Positions 1 through 7,255 of a DNA stretch of 20,108 bases are shown here, one piece after another (position 1 is the stretch's first letter; each line of letters begins with the position of its first letter). The notes below the pieces were generated by a model. The model saw only the letters and a list, made by a program, of their open reading frames with translations. It made no database searches and was not told the origin of the DNA. Made by a program: the position numbers and the translations under genes. Source of the DNA: CAYYMH01 sp964472785 (GTDB lineage Bacteria; Zhuqueibacterota; Zhuqueibacteria; Thermofontimicrobiales; Thermofontimicrobiaceae); contig CAYYMH010000068.1 in the NCBI GenBank assembly GCA_964472785.1, positions 1 to 20,108 on the forward strand, in the 5' to 3' direction.

Positions 1-536
1 GGTAACTTTTTTTTGCGATTGCTTCTATTCTTTCATATTTATTTTACACTACCTACAGATGATCGCATTTTTAGTTTTTTTTGTTTTTATTTACAATTTT
101 AATACCAAAACATTAAATTATTTAAATGCTATTCCCTAATTAAAAATCAATACGTTAAGCAAAATGATATTTTTTATACTTACTATTTGATGCAAAATTG
201 ACACAATCGTGTGTCATTTTCACAATAGATAATAGAAATCTATCGTTCCAACTACAATAAGAATTTAAAAAAAGCGGGCGGATATTATTAAGTGGATTTT
301 TATATTCCGGGTCGGTCAAATCGGGTTATTATTAGGAATTATTTTAACCTTCCTCAATCCACACATCTTTCAGTACATTTTAAAAATTAATCTTGACAAC
401 TACAAAATATTTTAGTAATAAAATGTTGTTAACACTACCCTAATAAAATCAATCACCATAAAAATTGAAAAATCTATTTTTTAAGGGAAATAATGTTCTT
501 CTATTACTATTGATGATAAATTTTAAAGAAAGAATT
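1..536. other. AT-rich intergenic region with small hairpins
   Basis: No convincing gene is present in these bases at the window edge. The stretch is strongly AT-rich. It contains a compact hairpin at 194-220 (listed separately), a second inverted repeat ATAGAT/ATCTAT at 225-243, and a distant GTGGATT/AATCCAC pair at 292-362. A TTGACA hexamer at 393-398 has no good -10 partner at 17 nt. The left part may be the 3' flank of the response regulator that ends at 537, or the upstream region of a gene outside the window. Confidence 0.6.
194..220. terminator. Hairpin with T-tract, possible bidirectional terminator or operator
   Basis: Perfect 7-bp arms TGACACA and TGTGTCA surround the 4-nt loop ATCG. 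The arms are flanked by AAAAT on the left and TTTT on the right, so on either strand the stem is followed by a T-run. It lies about 317 nt beyond the response regulator stop on the minus strand, which is far for its own terminator. An 18-bp palindrome of this form could equally be a protein-binding site. Confidence 0.35.
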
Positions 537-1901
537 TTATGAATATACCTCAATCCCCAACCCCCGCATCTTCCGATACAAATTCGCCCGATCAACCTCT
601 AAAGCTTCCGCAGCCTTTGCTACTTTCCAGTTATTCTCTTCAAGCACAGAGAGGATATATTCTTTTTCGAAATCTTTTCGGGCTTTATTTAGAGGTTTTG
701 GTGATTGGCTTTTGGTTTGTGTGAGCTGATTTTTTTCTTCAAGAATAAATCTGACCATTTGCAGGTCAATCAGGTCGCTGGTTTTCAAGATCATCAAGCG
801 CTCGGCAAAGTTACGGAGTTGGCGGACATTGCCGGGCCAATGAAATGTGGTCAGGTAATTTTTTGCAGAAGGTGTTATCTTGGGAATGATATCCCCGTTT
901 TTTTGAGCGATTTGATCGAGGAAAAAATCTAACAAAAGTGCAATGTCTTCCTTTCGGTCTCGGAGTGGGGGCACATTGATACAAAAAACATTCAACCGGT
1001 AGTATAAATCCTGTCGGAATTTTTCAGATTCAGCCATTTGGGGAAGGTCTTTATTGGAGGCAGCAATAATCCGAACATTTACATTTGTAGTCGCGGTTGA
1101 CCCGACGCGCTGAATTTCTCCACTCTCTAAAAATCTCAAGACCTTTGCTTGCGACGACAAACTCATGTCACCGATTTCATCTAAGAATAATGTACTGTCT
1201 TCCGCCATTTGAATTCTTCCTTTTTTGGCGATGTGAGCGCCGGTAAAGGCCCCTTTGGTGTGACCGAACAGCTCGCTTTCTAATAGTTCGTCCGGGATAG
1301 CAGCACAATTGAGTTTGATCATCTTTTTGTTTGCCCGTCGGCTTTGATTGTGAATCGCCTGGGCAACTAATTCCTTACCCGCGCCATTTTCGCCTAAAAT
1401 GAGTACGGAAGATTCTGTTGATGCGACCTTTTCGATTAAATTAAAAACCTGTTTTATCGCCTGAGAATTTCCAATCATCTGAAATTGCTGAAGAGATTCG
1501 CTCTTATAACGGATGAGCTCTTGTTCGAGTTTTCCAAACTCCAGTGCATTTTTTACTGTGACCAGGATTCGATCCCGGTCTAATGGCTTTTCTAAAAAAT
1601 CATAAACTCCTTTTTTTGTAGCGTCCACCGCTTTGCTGATTGTCCCATAAGCTGAAATTAGAATGATGGGTACATGCGGTTTCTGGTTCATCATCCGGAC
1701 TGATAGATCCATTCCATCTGCATCGGGCAATTGAACGTCTAACAAAACAAGGTCAAAATGTTCTTCTGAAAATATTTTCAGCGCATCTTTGCCGGAGCTG
1801 GCAGTCTTTACTTGATTACCATTGGAATGTAAGATTTTACTGAGAATTTGGCAGATTGAGATATCGTCATCGACTATCAAAATGTTTGCTTGATGTGACA
1901 T
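537..1901 (-). CDS. NtrC-family sigma-54-dependent response regulator
   Basis: 454 aa, the normal length of the NtrC/AtoC/ZraR family. Residues 1-120 form a receiver domain with the acidic pocket DDD at 11-13, phospho-acceptor D55 and K105 in EKP. Residues about 140-370 form the AAA+ sigma-54 interaction domain: Walker A GENGAGKE near 170-177, the sigma-54 contact loop GAFTGA at 217-222 and Walker B DEIGD at 241-245. The last 50 residues hold a Fis-type helix-turn-helix ending in RANLYRKMRGLGI. It should activate RNA polymerase-sigma54 when phosphorylated. The likely partner is the histidine kinase encoded 249 nt upstream on the same strand. No target can be read from the sequence. The Shine-Dalgarno before this ATG is weak, but the start fits the receiver domain exactly. 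Confidence 0.95.
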   Translation of the reverse strand: MSHQANILIVDDDISICQILSKILHSNGNQVKTASSGKDALKIFSEEHFDLVLLDVQLPDADGMDLSVRMMNQKPHVPIILISAYGTISKAVDATKKGVYDFLEKPLDRDRILVTVKNALEFGKLEQELIRYKSESLQQFQMIGNSQAIKQVFNLIEKVASTESSVLILGENGAGKELVAQAIHNQSRRANKKMIKLNCAAIPDELLESELFGHTKGAFTGAHIAKKGRIQMAEDSTLFLDEIGDMSLSSQAKVLRFLESGEIQRVGSTATTNVNVRIIAASNKDLPQMAESEKFRQDLYYRLNVFCINVPPLRDRKEDIALLLDFFLDQIAQKNGDIIPKITPSAKNYLTTFHWPGNVRQLRNFAERLMILKTSDLIDLQMVRFILEEKNQLTQTKSQSPKPLNKARKDFEKEYILSVLEENNWKVAKAAEALEVDRANLYRKMRGLGIEVYS

Positions 1902-2003
1902 AAGAGTTTTGCTAGTGGTTTCTGATTGTGTGTAAATAAGATTTTATTATCTTTATGCAATCCGTGTGCCAAACGAGATGAACGATTAGGATAATGTAAT
2001 ATC

Positions 2004-2142
2004 TAAAATTCTAAATTAAAACATGTATTTTATTGAGAGTTGGAGTGAAATGCCTTTATGCATTTCAAGAATCGCATAAAGGCGATTCACTCCCGATATA
2101 TATGCAATTTAGGAAGCTTTTTAATTCCATTTTAGAATTTTA
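2004..2142. repeat. MITE/REP-like element with nested inverted repeats
   Basis: Perfect 12-bp terminal inverted repeats, TAAAATTCTAAA at 2004-2015 and TTTAGAATTTTA at 2131-2142, enclose a long central palindrome (2042-2093). It fills most of the 249-nt gap between kinase and response regulator and encodes no protein. The nested arrangement resembles a miniature mobile element or a REP-type unit. No target-site duplication is obvious and I see no second copy in the window, so mobility is inference. Confidence 0.45.
2042..2093. repeat. Long palindrome able to fold as one hairpin or two
   Basis: The 20-nt arms 2042-2061 (GGAGTGAAATGCCTTTATGC) and 2074-2093 pair at 18 of 20 positions around a 12-nt loop. 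Each half is also a perfect small hairpin: GAAATGC/GCATTTC at 2047-2066 and GAATCGC/GCGATTC at 2069-2088, both with 6-nt loops and only two bases between them. The DNA or RNA can therefore switch between one long stem and two short ones. This is typical of interspersed palindromic repeats and could also end or stabilise the kinase transcript. Confidence 0.7.
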
Positions 2143-2150
2143 AATAATAA

Positions 2151-4691
2151 CTAAATTTTGAACCAAAACGTAACTGTTGTTCCGTGATTCAGTTCGCTTT
2201 GGATATCAAATTTGGCACCATGGGCTTCGATCACTTTTTTCACAATACTGAGCCCCAGACCTGTTCCTTCGGGTTTGTTACGACTGAAATATGGTTGGGT
2301 CACTTTTTCAATAAATTCCGGTGGAATACCGCAACCGGTGTCACGAATTTGCAGCTCAATGTAATTGAATTCAGATGTAAAGCTATTTTGCTCTGGAATC
2401 ATTTGAACTTTTCGGGCGCTAATCAATATTTTACCCTTATTTTTTATACTTTCAACTGCATTGAAAAAAACATTTTTTAGAGCATAAGCAAATTGCTCTT
2501 GATCGATCATTACTTTGGGGAGTGATTCTTCGAATTCATCGCGGATAAGAATTTTTTTTGAAATTTGCGGTTGCCATTCTAAGATAAGATTTTCAATTAC
2601 AGATTGTAAATCGACTAATTCTTGATTTAATTTCTCAAATTCAACAAATCTCATGAACCCATCGCTCATTTTCTTCAATTTATTTACCTGACCGATAATG
2701 GCATCAATAAATTCAAGCGTTTCGTCTCGATCTTCAAAAGAACGCTCTTCGAGAAAATGGCGCAATTCTTCCGCATTTAATTTGACTGTCGTGAGCGGAT
2801 TTTTGATACTGTGTGCTAATCTCTGTGCAACTTGCGCCCAATGTTTTAGCTGCTGATTGTGTTCCTCATCTGTTAAATCAAATAGAAGCAAGCAATACGT
2901 TCTGGCATAAGGTAAGAAAAGCGATATGATTTTAAGGGAATGCTGGTTGTTATTTGTCTGGGAATCATATCGAAAGGTAAAGTTGTCTGATTTTTTCTCT
3001 AAAATGTGTCGGATTGCATGTTTAAAATTTTTGAACCGGATTGGGTCAAAAACATCTTCCCACGGTTTCTCTAAAACCGTTTTGGAGGTCATATCAATGA
3101 TTGATAGCCAATTGAAACCAGCCTTTTTAATTTTTCCCCTGGTGCTAATGATCAGGGCTCTGGATGAAATATAATCATGGTTTAGTAACGAGGCTAATAG
3201 ATTCCTGGCGTTTCGCTTAAAATAGAGATAAAAAATTACCATTACAGCAAAGATAAATAAAATGGCAGAAATTATCCACCCAATATATTTTTGCGCTCCT
3301 GTAATTGTTTCAAGTGGAATAGCTGAAGACTGGATCTCTAATAATCGATGTTCTTTAAAATTATTGGTTGTCAAGGTTACTAATAAATTTGTTTTTCGCT
3401 TTGCATGAACAGGGAGAATCTTTGGCTCTAATGAATAACGTAATTGCCATTGACAAAGCTCTTTCAGTTGATTATCGAGAACGATTATCCGATCATTCGG
3501 GATGCTGCAAATGATTTCGGCTACACCGTCTCCGTCCATATCTTCGATGAGATTGACAATTATGTGTTTTTGATAGTTTTGAGATATGTATATTTCTGTT
3601 AAATTTCCATCCAGCATGCGCACAAAACCGTCAGAGTTTCCGACTACGATTTCATCTTTTCCGTCTTGAGTAAAATCATAGCAGTTATTAAGATCAAAAT
3701 AATTTTGTCGTGTAAACTGATTTCCAAACCGTTTTGGCTTCACAAGGTTGGTGCCATCTCGGGAGTTGAGGATTTGGATTTGATCCTGATTTGGAGTCAA
3801 CTTCCTGTTGCTGAATTGATAGACAGCAATGTTTTTGTTACCATCACCCCAAAAATCTCCAATACCAATCCATGCGCCAGTCCAGTATGGTCCGATTGTT
3901 CTTTTCCATTTCAACTTGCCATCTGCTTCAAAAACAAAAACGTGGCAGCTGTCATCGGAAGTGTTTTCTCCTTTGACGCCATTATTGTTAGCATAGGTAC
4001 CAAGAATAATTTCGTCCTCGCCGTCCTTATCGATATCATCAATTTGATAATTATATACAGATGTGCCCAGGGACCTTTTCCATTTAATTTTTTGATTTTC
4101 TATGTTAGCAGCCAACAATCCGCGTTCGCCGAATTTATCCCAGGCTGTATTGAAAGAAAACAATTCGATATTTTTTCCTGAACTGGAATTTACACTGGAA
4201 ATGTAAGCCATACTTTGGTGGAAAATGTCCTTTTGTGTCTTTTTGTTCCTTGTGAAGGTAAAGAAGGGTTTTAGATATTTCTCACTGATACTTTTGCCAA
4301 TTGTCTGTTGTGTCGGTTGTAAAATTTTATAAACAATTGAATCTTCTGTTGAATAGGTAGCCAGAAAGTAAACTTCTTTCGTATTAGTAGAAAGTAAAGG
4401 ATTAAGACGATATTTATCGTATTCAGAAAAGGTGAAGCTTTTATAATAATTATTTAGATCATAATCTATAATATCGTATTGAGTTTTTCCATGTTGTATA
4501 AAAAGCTCATCAATTCCATCATGATTGGCGTCAAACGGAACAATGTAGTCGAACGACCGTGTCCAACGATCTTTTAATCGATAATATTTTCCGTTATTAG
4601 CTGCGTGGCTTTGGTCAATCAGGAAAAGGAAAATTAAGAGGATTTTCATATTAAAAAAAATTATGAAAAATGTACGTTTAAAATGGGTCAT
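2151..4691 (-). CDS. Membrane histidine kinase with periplasmic FG-GAP-like beta-propeller
   Basis: 846 aa. A signal peptide (residues about 1-30, hydrophobic core 15-25, AHA-like cleavage site) exports an N-terminal domain of about 435 residues. That domain carries repeated calcium-loop-like DxDxDG motifs near 54-62, 219-227, 279-284, 339-347 and 384-389, as in FG-GAP/VCBS propellers. One membrane helix spans about 468-491. A PAS-like stretch (about 505-605) follows, then a HisKA dimerisation domain with phospho-acceptor H627 in AHSIKNPLT, and an HATPase_c domain with N-box N740/N744, G1 DTGCGIP at 784-790 and G2 GTGLGLS at about 809-815. It should phosphorylate the NtrC-type regulator encoded downstream. 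The ligand is unknown. GAGGA sits ahead of the 4691 start; M15 (4649) would also give a good signal peptide but lacks a Shine-Dalgarno. Confidence 0.9.
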   Translation of the reverse strand: MTHFKRTFFIIFFNMKILLIFLFLIDQSHAANNGKYYRLKDRWTRSFDYIVPFDANHDGIDELFIQHGKTQYDIIDYDLNNYYKSFTFSEYDKYRLNPLLSTNTKEVYFLATYSTEDSIVYKILQPTQQTIGKSISEKYLKPFFTFTRNKKTQKDIFHQSMAYISSVNSSSGKNIELFSFNTAWDKFGERGLLAANIENQKIKWKRSLGTSVYNYQIDDIDKDGEDEIILGTYANNNGVKGENTSDDSCHVFVFEADGKLKWKRTIGPYWTGAWIGIGDFWGDGNKNIAVYQFSNRKLTPNQDQIQILNSRDGTNLVKPKRFGNQFTRQNYFDLNNCYDFTQDGKDEIVVGNSDGFVRMLDGNLTEIYISQNYQKHIIVNLIEDMDGDGVAEIICSIPNDRIIVLDNQLKELCQWQLRYSLEPKILPVHAKRKTNLLVTLTTNNFKEHRLLEIQSSAIPLETITGAQKYIGWIISAILFIFAVMVIFYLYFKRNARNLLASLLNHDYISSRALIISTRGKIKKAGFNWLSIIDMTSKTVLEKPWEDVFDPIRFKNFKHAIRHILEKKSDNFTFRYDSQTNNNQHSLKIISLFLPYARTYCLLLFDLTDEEHNQQLKHWAQVAQRLAHSIKNPLTTVKLNAEELRHFLEERSFEDRDETLEFIDAIIGQVNKLKKMSDGFMRFVEFEKLNQELVDLQSVIENLILEWQPQISKKILIRDEFEESLPKVMIDQEQFAYALKNVFFNAVESIKNKGKILISARKVQMIPEQNSFTSEFNYIELQIRDTGCGIPPEFIEKVTQPYFSRNKPEGTGLGLSIVKKVIEAHGAKFDIQSELNHGTTVTFWFKI

Positions 4692-4796
4692 TCTAAAAGT
4701 TCCTCAAAGTTGAATTAGATATAATGTCAGTCACATAAATATAACGAATATTAAAATTAAAGATAACGTTTGTTTGCAAAAAATCAAGCTATTTCT

Positions 4797-4810
4797 TTGA
4801 TTTTTATCAA
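4797..4810. promoter_or_regulatory. FNR/Anr-type box upstream of the histidine kinase
   Basis: TTGAT-TTTT-ATCAA matches the FNR family consensus TTGAT-N4-ATCAA at all ten positions, and the symmetry extends one more base each side. The centre is about 112 nt before the kinase start codon. A TAATAT-like -10 on the minus strand at 4753-4748 would place the box near -61.5, a class I activator position. It is too far (about -140) from the toxin-antitoxin promoter to be its usual activator site. Chance occurrence in AT-rich DNA is possible. Confidence 0.5.
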
Positions 4811-4908
4811 ATCAGCAAATTTTGTTCATCCAGGTTTGTTTTTGTGGCTTTTGTGATTTGGAAATAATTGTTTCTATTAAACAAGGCACATGAATATCGA
4901 ACTTTCTC

Positions 4909-4937
4909 TTGACATTTTAACCAAAAAGTATTACATT
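4909..4937 (+). promoter_or_regulatory. Sigma-70-type promoter of the toxin-antitoxin pair
   Basis: A perfect TTGACA (-35) at 4909-4914 and TACATT (-10, 4 of 6) at 4932-4937 are separated by 17 nt. The expected transcription start near 4944 lies about 30 nt before the antitoxin ATG at 4974. This position argues against the longer reading frame that opens at 4890. Confidence 0.6.
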
Positions 4938-4952
4938 AAACAAAAAGTAATA
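4922..4952. promoter_or_regulatory. Operator-like repeats over the toxin-antitoxin promoter
   Basis: A direct repeat CAAAAAGTA occurs at 4922-4930 and 4941-4949 (19-nt period). An overlapping inverted repeat TATTAC (4929-4934)/GTAATA (4947-4952) covers the -10 and the start region. AbrB-type antitoxins commonly repress their own operon, so this is a reasonable autoregulatory site; binding is inferred. Confidence 0.4.
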
Positions 4953-4973
4953 TTTTCTTGTTGGGAAAAAATC

Positions 4974-5216
4974 ATGTTACTCTCAAAAATTACCCAAAAA
5001 GGGCAAGTCACTATTCCCAAAAAAATAAGGGACACGTTGAATTTAAATGCAAATGACCAGGTTGTTTTTGTTCTGCGAGGAGACGATGTCATTATAAAAC
5101 CAGTCAGAGACGTATTGAAAATTCGTGGGACTGTCGAAAACAAAGAAGATCAAAATTACGTTGAGGAAAGAAAAAAAACAAGAGAAAAAACAGCAGAACG
5201 CATCGCTAATGAATAA
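4974..5216 (+). CDS. AbrB/MazE-fold (SpoVT-AbrB) antitoxin
   Basis: 80 aa. Residues 1-45 match the swapped-hairpin AbrB DNA-binding fold, with the hallmark KITQKGQVTIPKKIR followed by LNLNANDQVVF. The charged tail (about 50-80, rich in K, R and E) is the expected toxin-neutralising segment. I chose the ATG at 4974 because the family begins just before KIT, a GGGA sequence precedes it and the promoter lies upstream; an in-frame ATG at 4890 would add 28 residues with no family match. Its stop overlaps the toxin start by 8 nt, so the two are translationally coupled. It should bind DNA and neutralise the PIN toxin, as in VapBC-type modules. Confidence 0.88.
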   Translation: MLLSKITQKGQVTIPKKIRDTLNLNANDQVVFVLRGDDVIIKPVRDVLKIRGTVENKEDQNYVEERKKTREKTAERIANE

Positions 5217-5619
5217 ATACTTCGTGGATACAAATATCTTTCTCCGTTATCTCACTAATGATATACCTGAAAAAGCAACATTACTTGAGAAACTGATTCA
5301 AAAATCTTTGAGTGATAAAATTATACTTGTTTCCAATTCACTGGTAGTTGCTGAAATTATCTGGACACTTCAGTCATATTACAATTATTCCAAAGTCAAA
5401 ATAGATGAAATTGTCAGTGCGATTGTCGCATCGAAAGCGATTGAGTTTGAAGAGCGAGACCTTTTGTTGCAGGCGATCGACGATTTTCATCATTTGAATA
5501 TCGATTTTGCAGATGCCTATATTTGCGCCTGGATGAAGGAGCGAGATTTTCATGACATTTATACGTTAAATGTGAAGGATTTTAGGCGGGTCAAAGATAT
5601 TCATATTGCCAAGGTCTAA
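5209..5619 (+). CDS. PIN-domain toxin ribonuclease (VapC-like)
   Basis: 136 aa, a usual VapC length. The start MNKYFVDTNIFLRYL places the first catalytic Asp at D7. E49 (VVAEIIW), D99 and D102 (IDFADAY) complete the acidic metal site, with D124 in the C-terminal NVKDF motif. PIN toxins are Mg-dependent RNases that cleave tRNA or rRNA and slow growth. The start at 5209 is inside the last codons of the antitoxin gene; the frame is open back to 5125 but those 28 residues are only antitoxin-overlapping lysine-rich sequence. The RNA target cannot be predicted. Confidence 0.88.
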   Translation: MNKYFVDTNIFLRYLTNDIPEKATLLEKLIQKSLSDKIILVSNSLVVAEIIWTLQSYYNYSKVKIDEIVSAIVASKAIEFEERDLLLQAIDDFHHLNIDFADAYICAWMKERDFHDIYTLNVKDFRRVKDIHIAKV

Positions 5620-5691
5620 ATTTAGCGAACGGAAACAATGGTGCTATATTTTTTATCGGAATCAATAAAAATTAACTACGTCAAAAATCCC

Positions 5692-5720
5692 TTGCTTTGC
5701 ATTAATTTTTTGGCTATATT
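5692..5720 (+). promoter_or_regulatory. Sigma-70-type promoter of the isocitrate dehydrogenase-family gene
   Basis: TTGCTT at 5692-5697 and TATATT at 5715-5720 are separated by exactly 17 nt, about 43 nt before the start codon. A strong Shine-Dalgarno GGAGGT follows at 5751-5756. Confidence 0.5.
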
Positions 5721-5762
5721 TTTTTAATCCAAATAATAAAATTATAAAATGGAGGTCGTCAC

Positions 5763-6959
5763 ATGGGTATTGATGCAATTGAAAAAGGCAAAACACATTT
5801 TGGAAATCTGGTCAAAGAGCAATTGGAACGCGTCGAAGAAATGAAAAAAGGAGCGGATTGGGTTGATTATTCCAGGCTAAAGCCAATCATCATTGGTGTA
5901 TGTTGGGGTGATGGCATCGGTCCGATCATTTCGCAGGAGACGCAGCGAATCCTGTCCTTCCTGTTGGAGGATGAGTTAAATTCCGGGAAGATAAAATTTA
6001 AGACCATCGAAGGTTTGACCATTGAAAACAGGGCAAAACACAAAAAAGCGATTCCGGATGATGTTCTGGAAGAACTGAAAGCCTGCCACGTTATTCTAAA
6101 GGCGCCAACAACCACTCCGGAAAAAGGCGATGAATGGCCCAATATCGAAAGCGCCAATGTGGCAATGCGCCGTTATCTGGATTTGTTTGCCAATGTGCGA
6201 CCGGTTAAGGTGCCGAAAGAAGGCATTGACTGGACATTTTTCCGTGAAAACACGGAGGGTGCTTACATTCTTGGTTCAAAAGGGATTCAGATAACAGATG
6301 ATCTGGCGTTTGATTTCAAAGTGATCACCAAGCAGGGTGCGGAGCGGATTCTTCGGATGGCATTCGATTACGCTGCGAAAAATAATATTAACGATGTTAC
6401 TGTAGTGACCAAAGCCAATGTCGTAAAAACGACCGACGGACTATTCTTGGATACGGCTAAAGAGGTCGCGAAAGATTATCCCCAGGTTAAGTGGGAAGGC
6501 TGGTACATTGATATCATGACCGCCAAGTTAGTCGATCCGAAAAGACGGACACAATTTCGGGTTATGGTTTTACCGAATCTTTACGGTGACATTCTTACGG
6601 ATGAAGCTGCGGAATTTCAGGGTGGTGTAGGAACAGCAGGGTCAGCGAATATTGGTAAACGCTACGCCATGTTTGAAGCGATCCACGGAAGTGCGCCCAG
6701 AATGATTAAGGAAGGACGCGGAAAGTATGCTGATCCCAGCAGTTTGATTCGCGCCGGCGTGATGATGCTTGAACATATCGGATTTGCTGACAGGGCGAAA
6801 AAGCTGGAAATGGCATTGGATATATGTGGCAATTATGAAAAGAAAATTCAACTGACAGGACGTGATACCGGAGCCACAGCAGAAGAGTACGGCAATTATC
6901 TAATGGAGACGACCCAGGATCCCAATTTAAAAGAAAAATGGGAAAGTTATACACAGTAG
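5763..6959 (+). CDS. Isocitrate/isopropylmalate dehydrogenase-family enzyme, probably isocitrate dehydrogenase
   Basis: 398 aa beta-decarboxylating dehydrogenase with metal. The substrate loop ESANVAMRR gives the S130-x-N132-x3-R136 pattern of isocitrate dehydrogenases, followed by R146 in ANVRPV. RENTEG is at 161-166, the K217 region is TKANVVK, the metal aspartates are D276 and D280, and the coenzyme loop is HGSAPRM at 308-314. It should oxidise isocitrate to 2-oxoglutarate and CO2 in the TCA cycle. The loop residues R313 and M314 differ from the classical NADP (Lys-Tyr) and NAD (Asp-Ile) pairs, so coenzyme choice is open. A 40-residue N-terminal extension precedes the core. The gene stands alone between its own promoter and a terminator. 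Isopropylmalate or homoisocitrate dehydrogenase is less likely. Confidence 0.82.
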   Translation: MGIDAIEKGKTHFGNLVKEQLERVEEMKKGADWVDYSRLKPIIIGVCWGDGIGPIISQETQRILSFLLEDELNSGKIKFKTIEGLTIENRAKHKKAIPDDVLEELKACHVILKAPTTTPEKGDEWPNIESANVAMRRYLDLFANVRPVKVPKEGIDWTFFRENTEGAYILGSKGIQITDDLAFDFKVITKQGAERILRMAFDYAAKNNINDVTVVTKANVVKTTDGLFLDTAKEVAKDYPQVKWEGWYIDIMTAKLVDPKRRTQFRVMVLPNLYGDILTDEAAEFQGGVGTAGSANIGKRYAMFEAIHGSAPRMIKEGRGKYADPSSLIRAGVMMLEHIGFADRAKKLEMALDICGNYEKKIQLTGRDTGATAEEYGNYLMETTQDPNLKEKWESYTQ

Positions 6960-6991
6960 TCTAAACAAACACTATAATTTTTTAAGAAAAC

Positions 6992-7029
6992 AAAACGCAG
7001 ATTTGAAGTTAATCGGGTCTGCGTTTTTT
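6992..7029 (+). terminator. Rho-independent terminator of the IDH-family gene
   Basis: A perfect 10-bp stem AAAACGCAGA/TCTGCGTTTT (6992-7001 and 7018-7027) with a 16-nt loop runs directly into six T residues. It begins 32 nt after the stop codon and separates this gene from the heme operon. Confidence 0.85.
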
Positions 7030-7110
7030 AATGCTATCGCCCTACTATTTTATCTCATACAATCCTACAAAGTAATTCTTTCCAATTGAATGATTTTAGA
7101 GGTAGGTACT

Positions 7111-7163
7111 GATTTTTTCAATTTTCCATAATGGAAAAATTTTTTCCGCTTTGAAAAATCAAA
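7111..7163. promoter_or_regulatory. Clustered dyads upstream of the heme operon, candidate activator or operator sites
   Basis: A perfect 17-bp palindrome TTTTCCAT-A-ATGGAAAA lies at 7122-7138. The half-site recurs as TTTTCC at 7142-7147, making a second near-palindrome (7133-7147). Outer arms GATTTTTTCAA (7111-7121) and TTGAAAAATC (7151-7160) pair with one bulge. TTTGA-AAAA-TCAAA (7150-7163) is a further small dyad. The first palindrome is centred about 160 nt before the met8 start, a normal distance for an enhancer of a sigma-54 activator. Which protein binds is unknown; the HemA-like regulator at 17259-19202 is the obvious candidate. Confidence 0.45.
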
Positions 7164-7240
7164 TTATTAGAAAGCTGTGAGGCACCTATTTGATGCTTTG
7201 TTTTTTTACAACTTACAAAGATTAGTTAAGAATTTATTTA

Positions 7241-7255
7241 TGGTATTAATTTTGT
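7241..7255 (+). promoter_or_regulatory. Weak sigma-54-like -24/-12 element
   Basis: TGG at 7241-7243 and TTG at 7252-7254 have the exact GG-to-G spacing (12) of sigma-54 promoters. The predicted start near 7267 leaves a leader of about 23 nt containing the Shine-Dalgarno. The match lacks the C of the -12 GC and most of the CACG, so it is weak on its own. Confidence 0.25.

Noticed and set aside
539..932. Plus-strand frames opposite the end of the response regulator, with a TTGACA at 393-398 upstream
   Set aside because: The frames mirror the conserved AAA+ and helix-turn-helix coding sequence on the other strand, and the TTGACA lacks a good -10 at 17 nt.
3666..4181. 171-residue plus-strand open frame inside the histidine kinase gene
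   Set aside because: It is antisense to the propeller domain, has no recognisable domain and no ribosome-binding site. The kinase frame explains the region.
7150..7163. TTTGA-AAAA-TCAAA as an FNR box before the heme operon
   Set aside because: FNR sites need TTGA-N6-TCAA; here the spacer is 4, so it does not fit. It was kept only as part of the dyad cluster.
7181..7196. GGCACCTATTTGATGC as a sigma-54 promoter
   Set aside because: The -24 half (GGCAC) is good, but the following TTG is one base too close and the GC two bases too far, so the fixed -24/-12 spacing fails.
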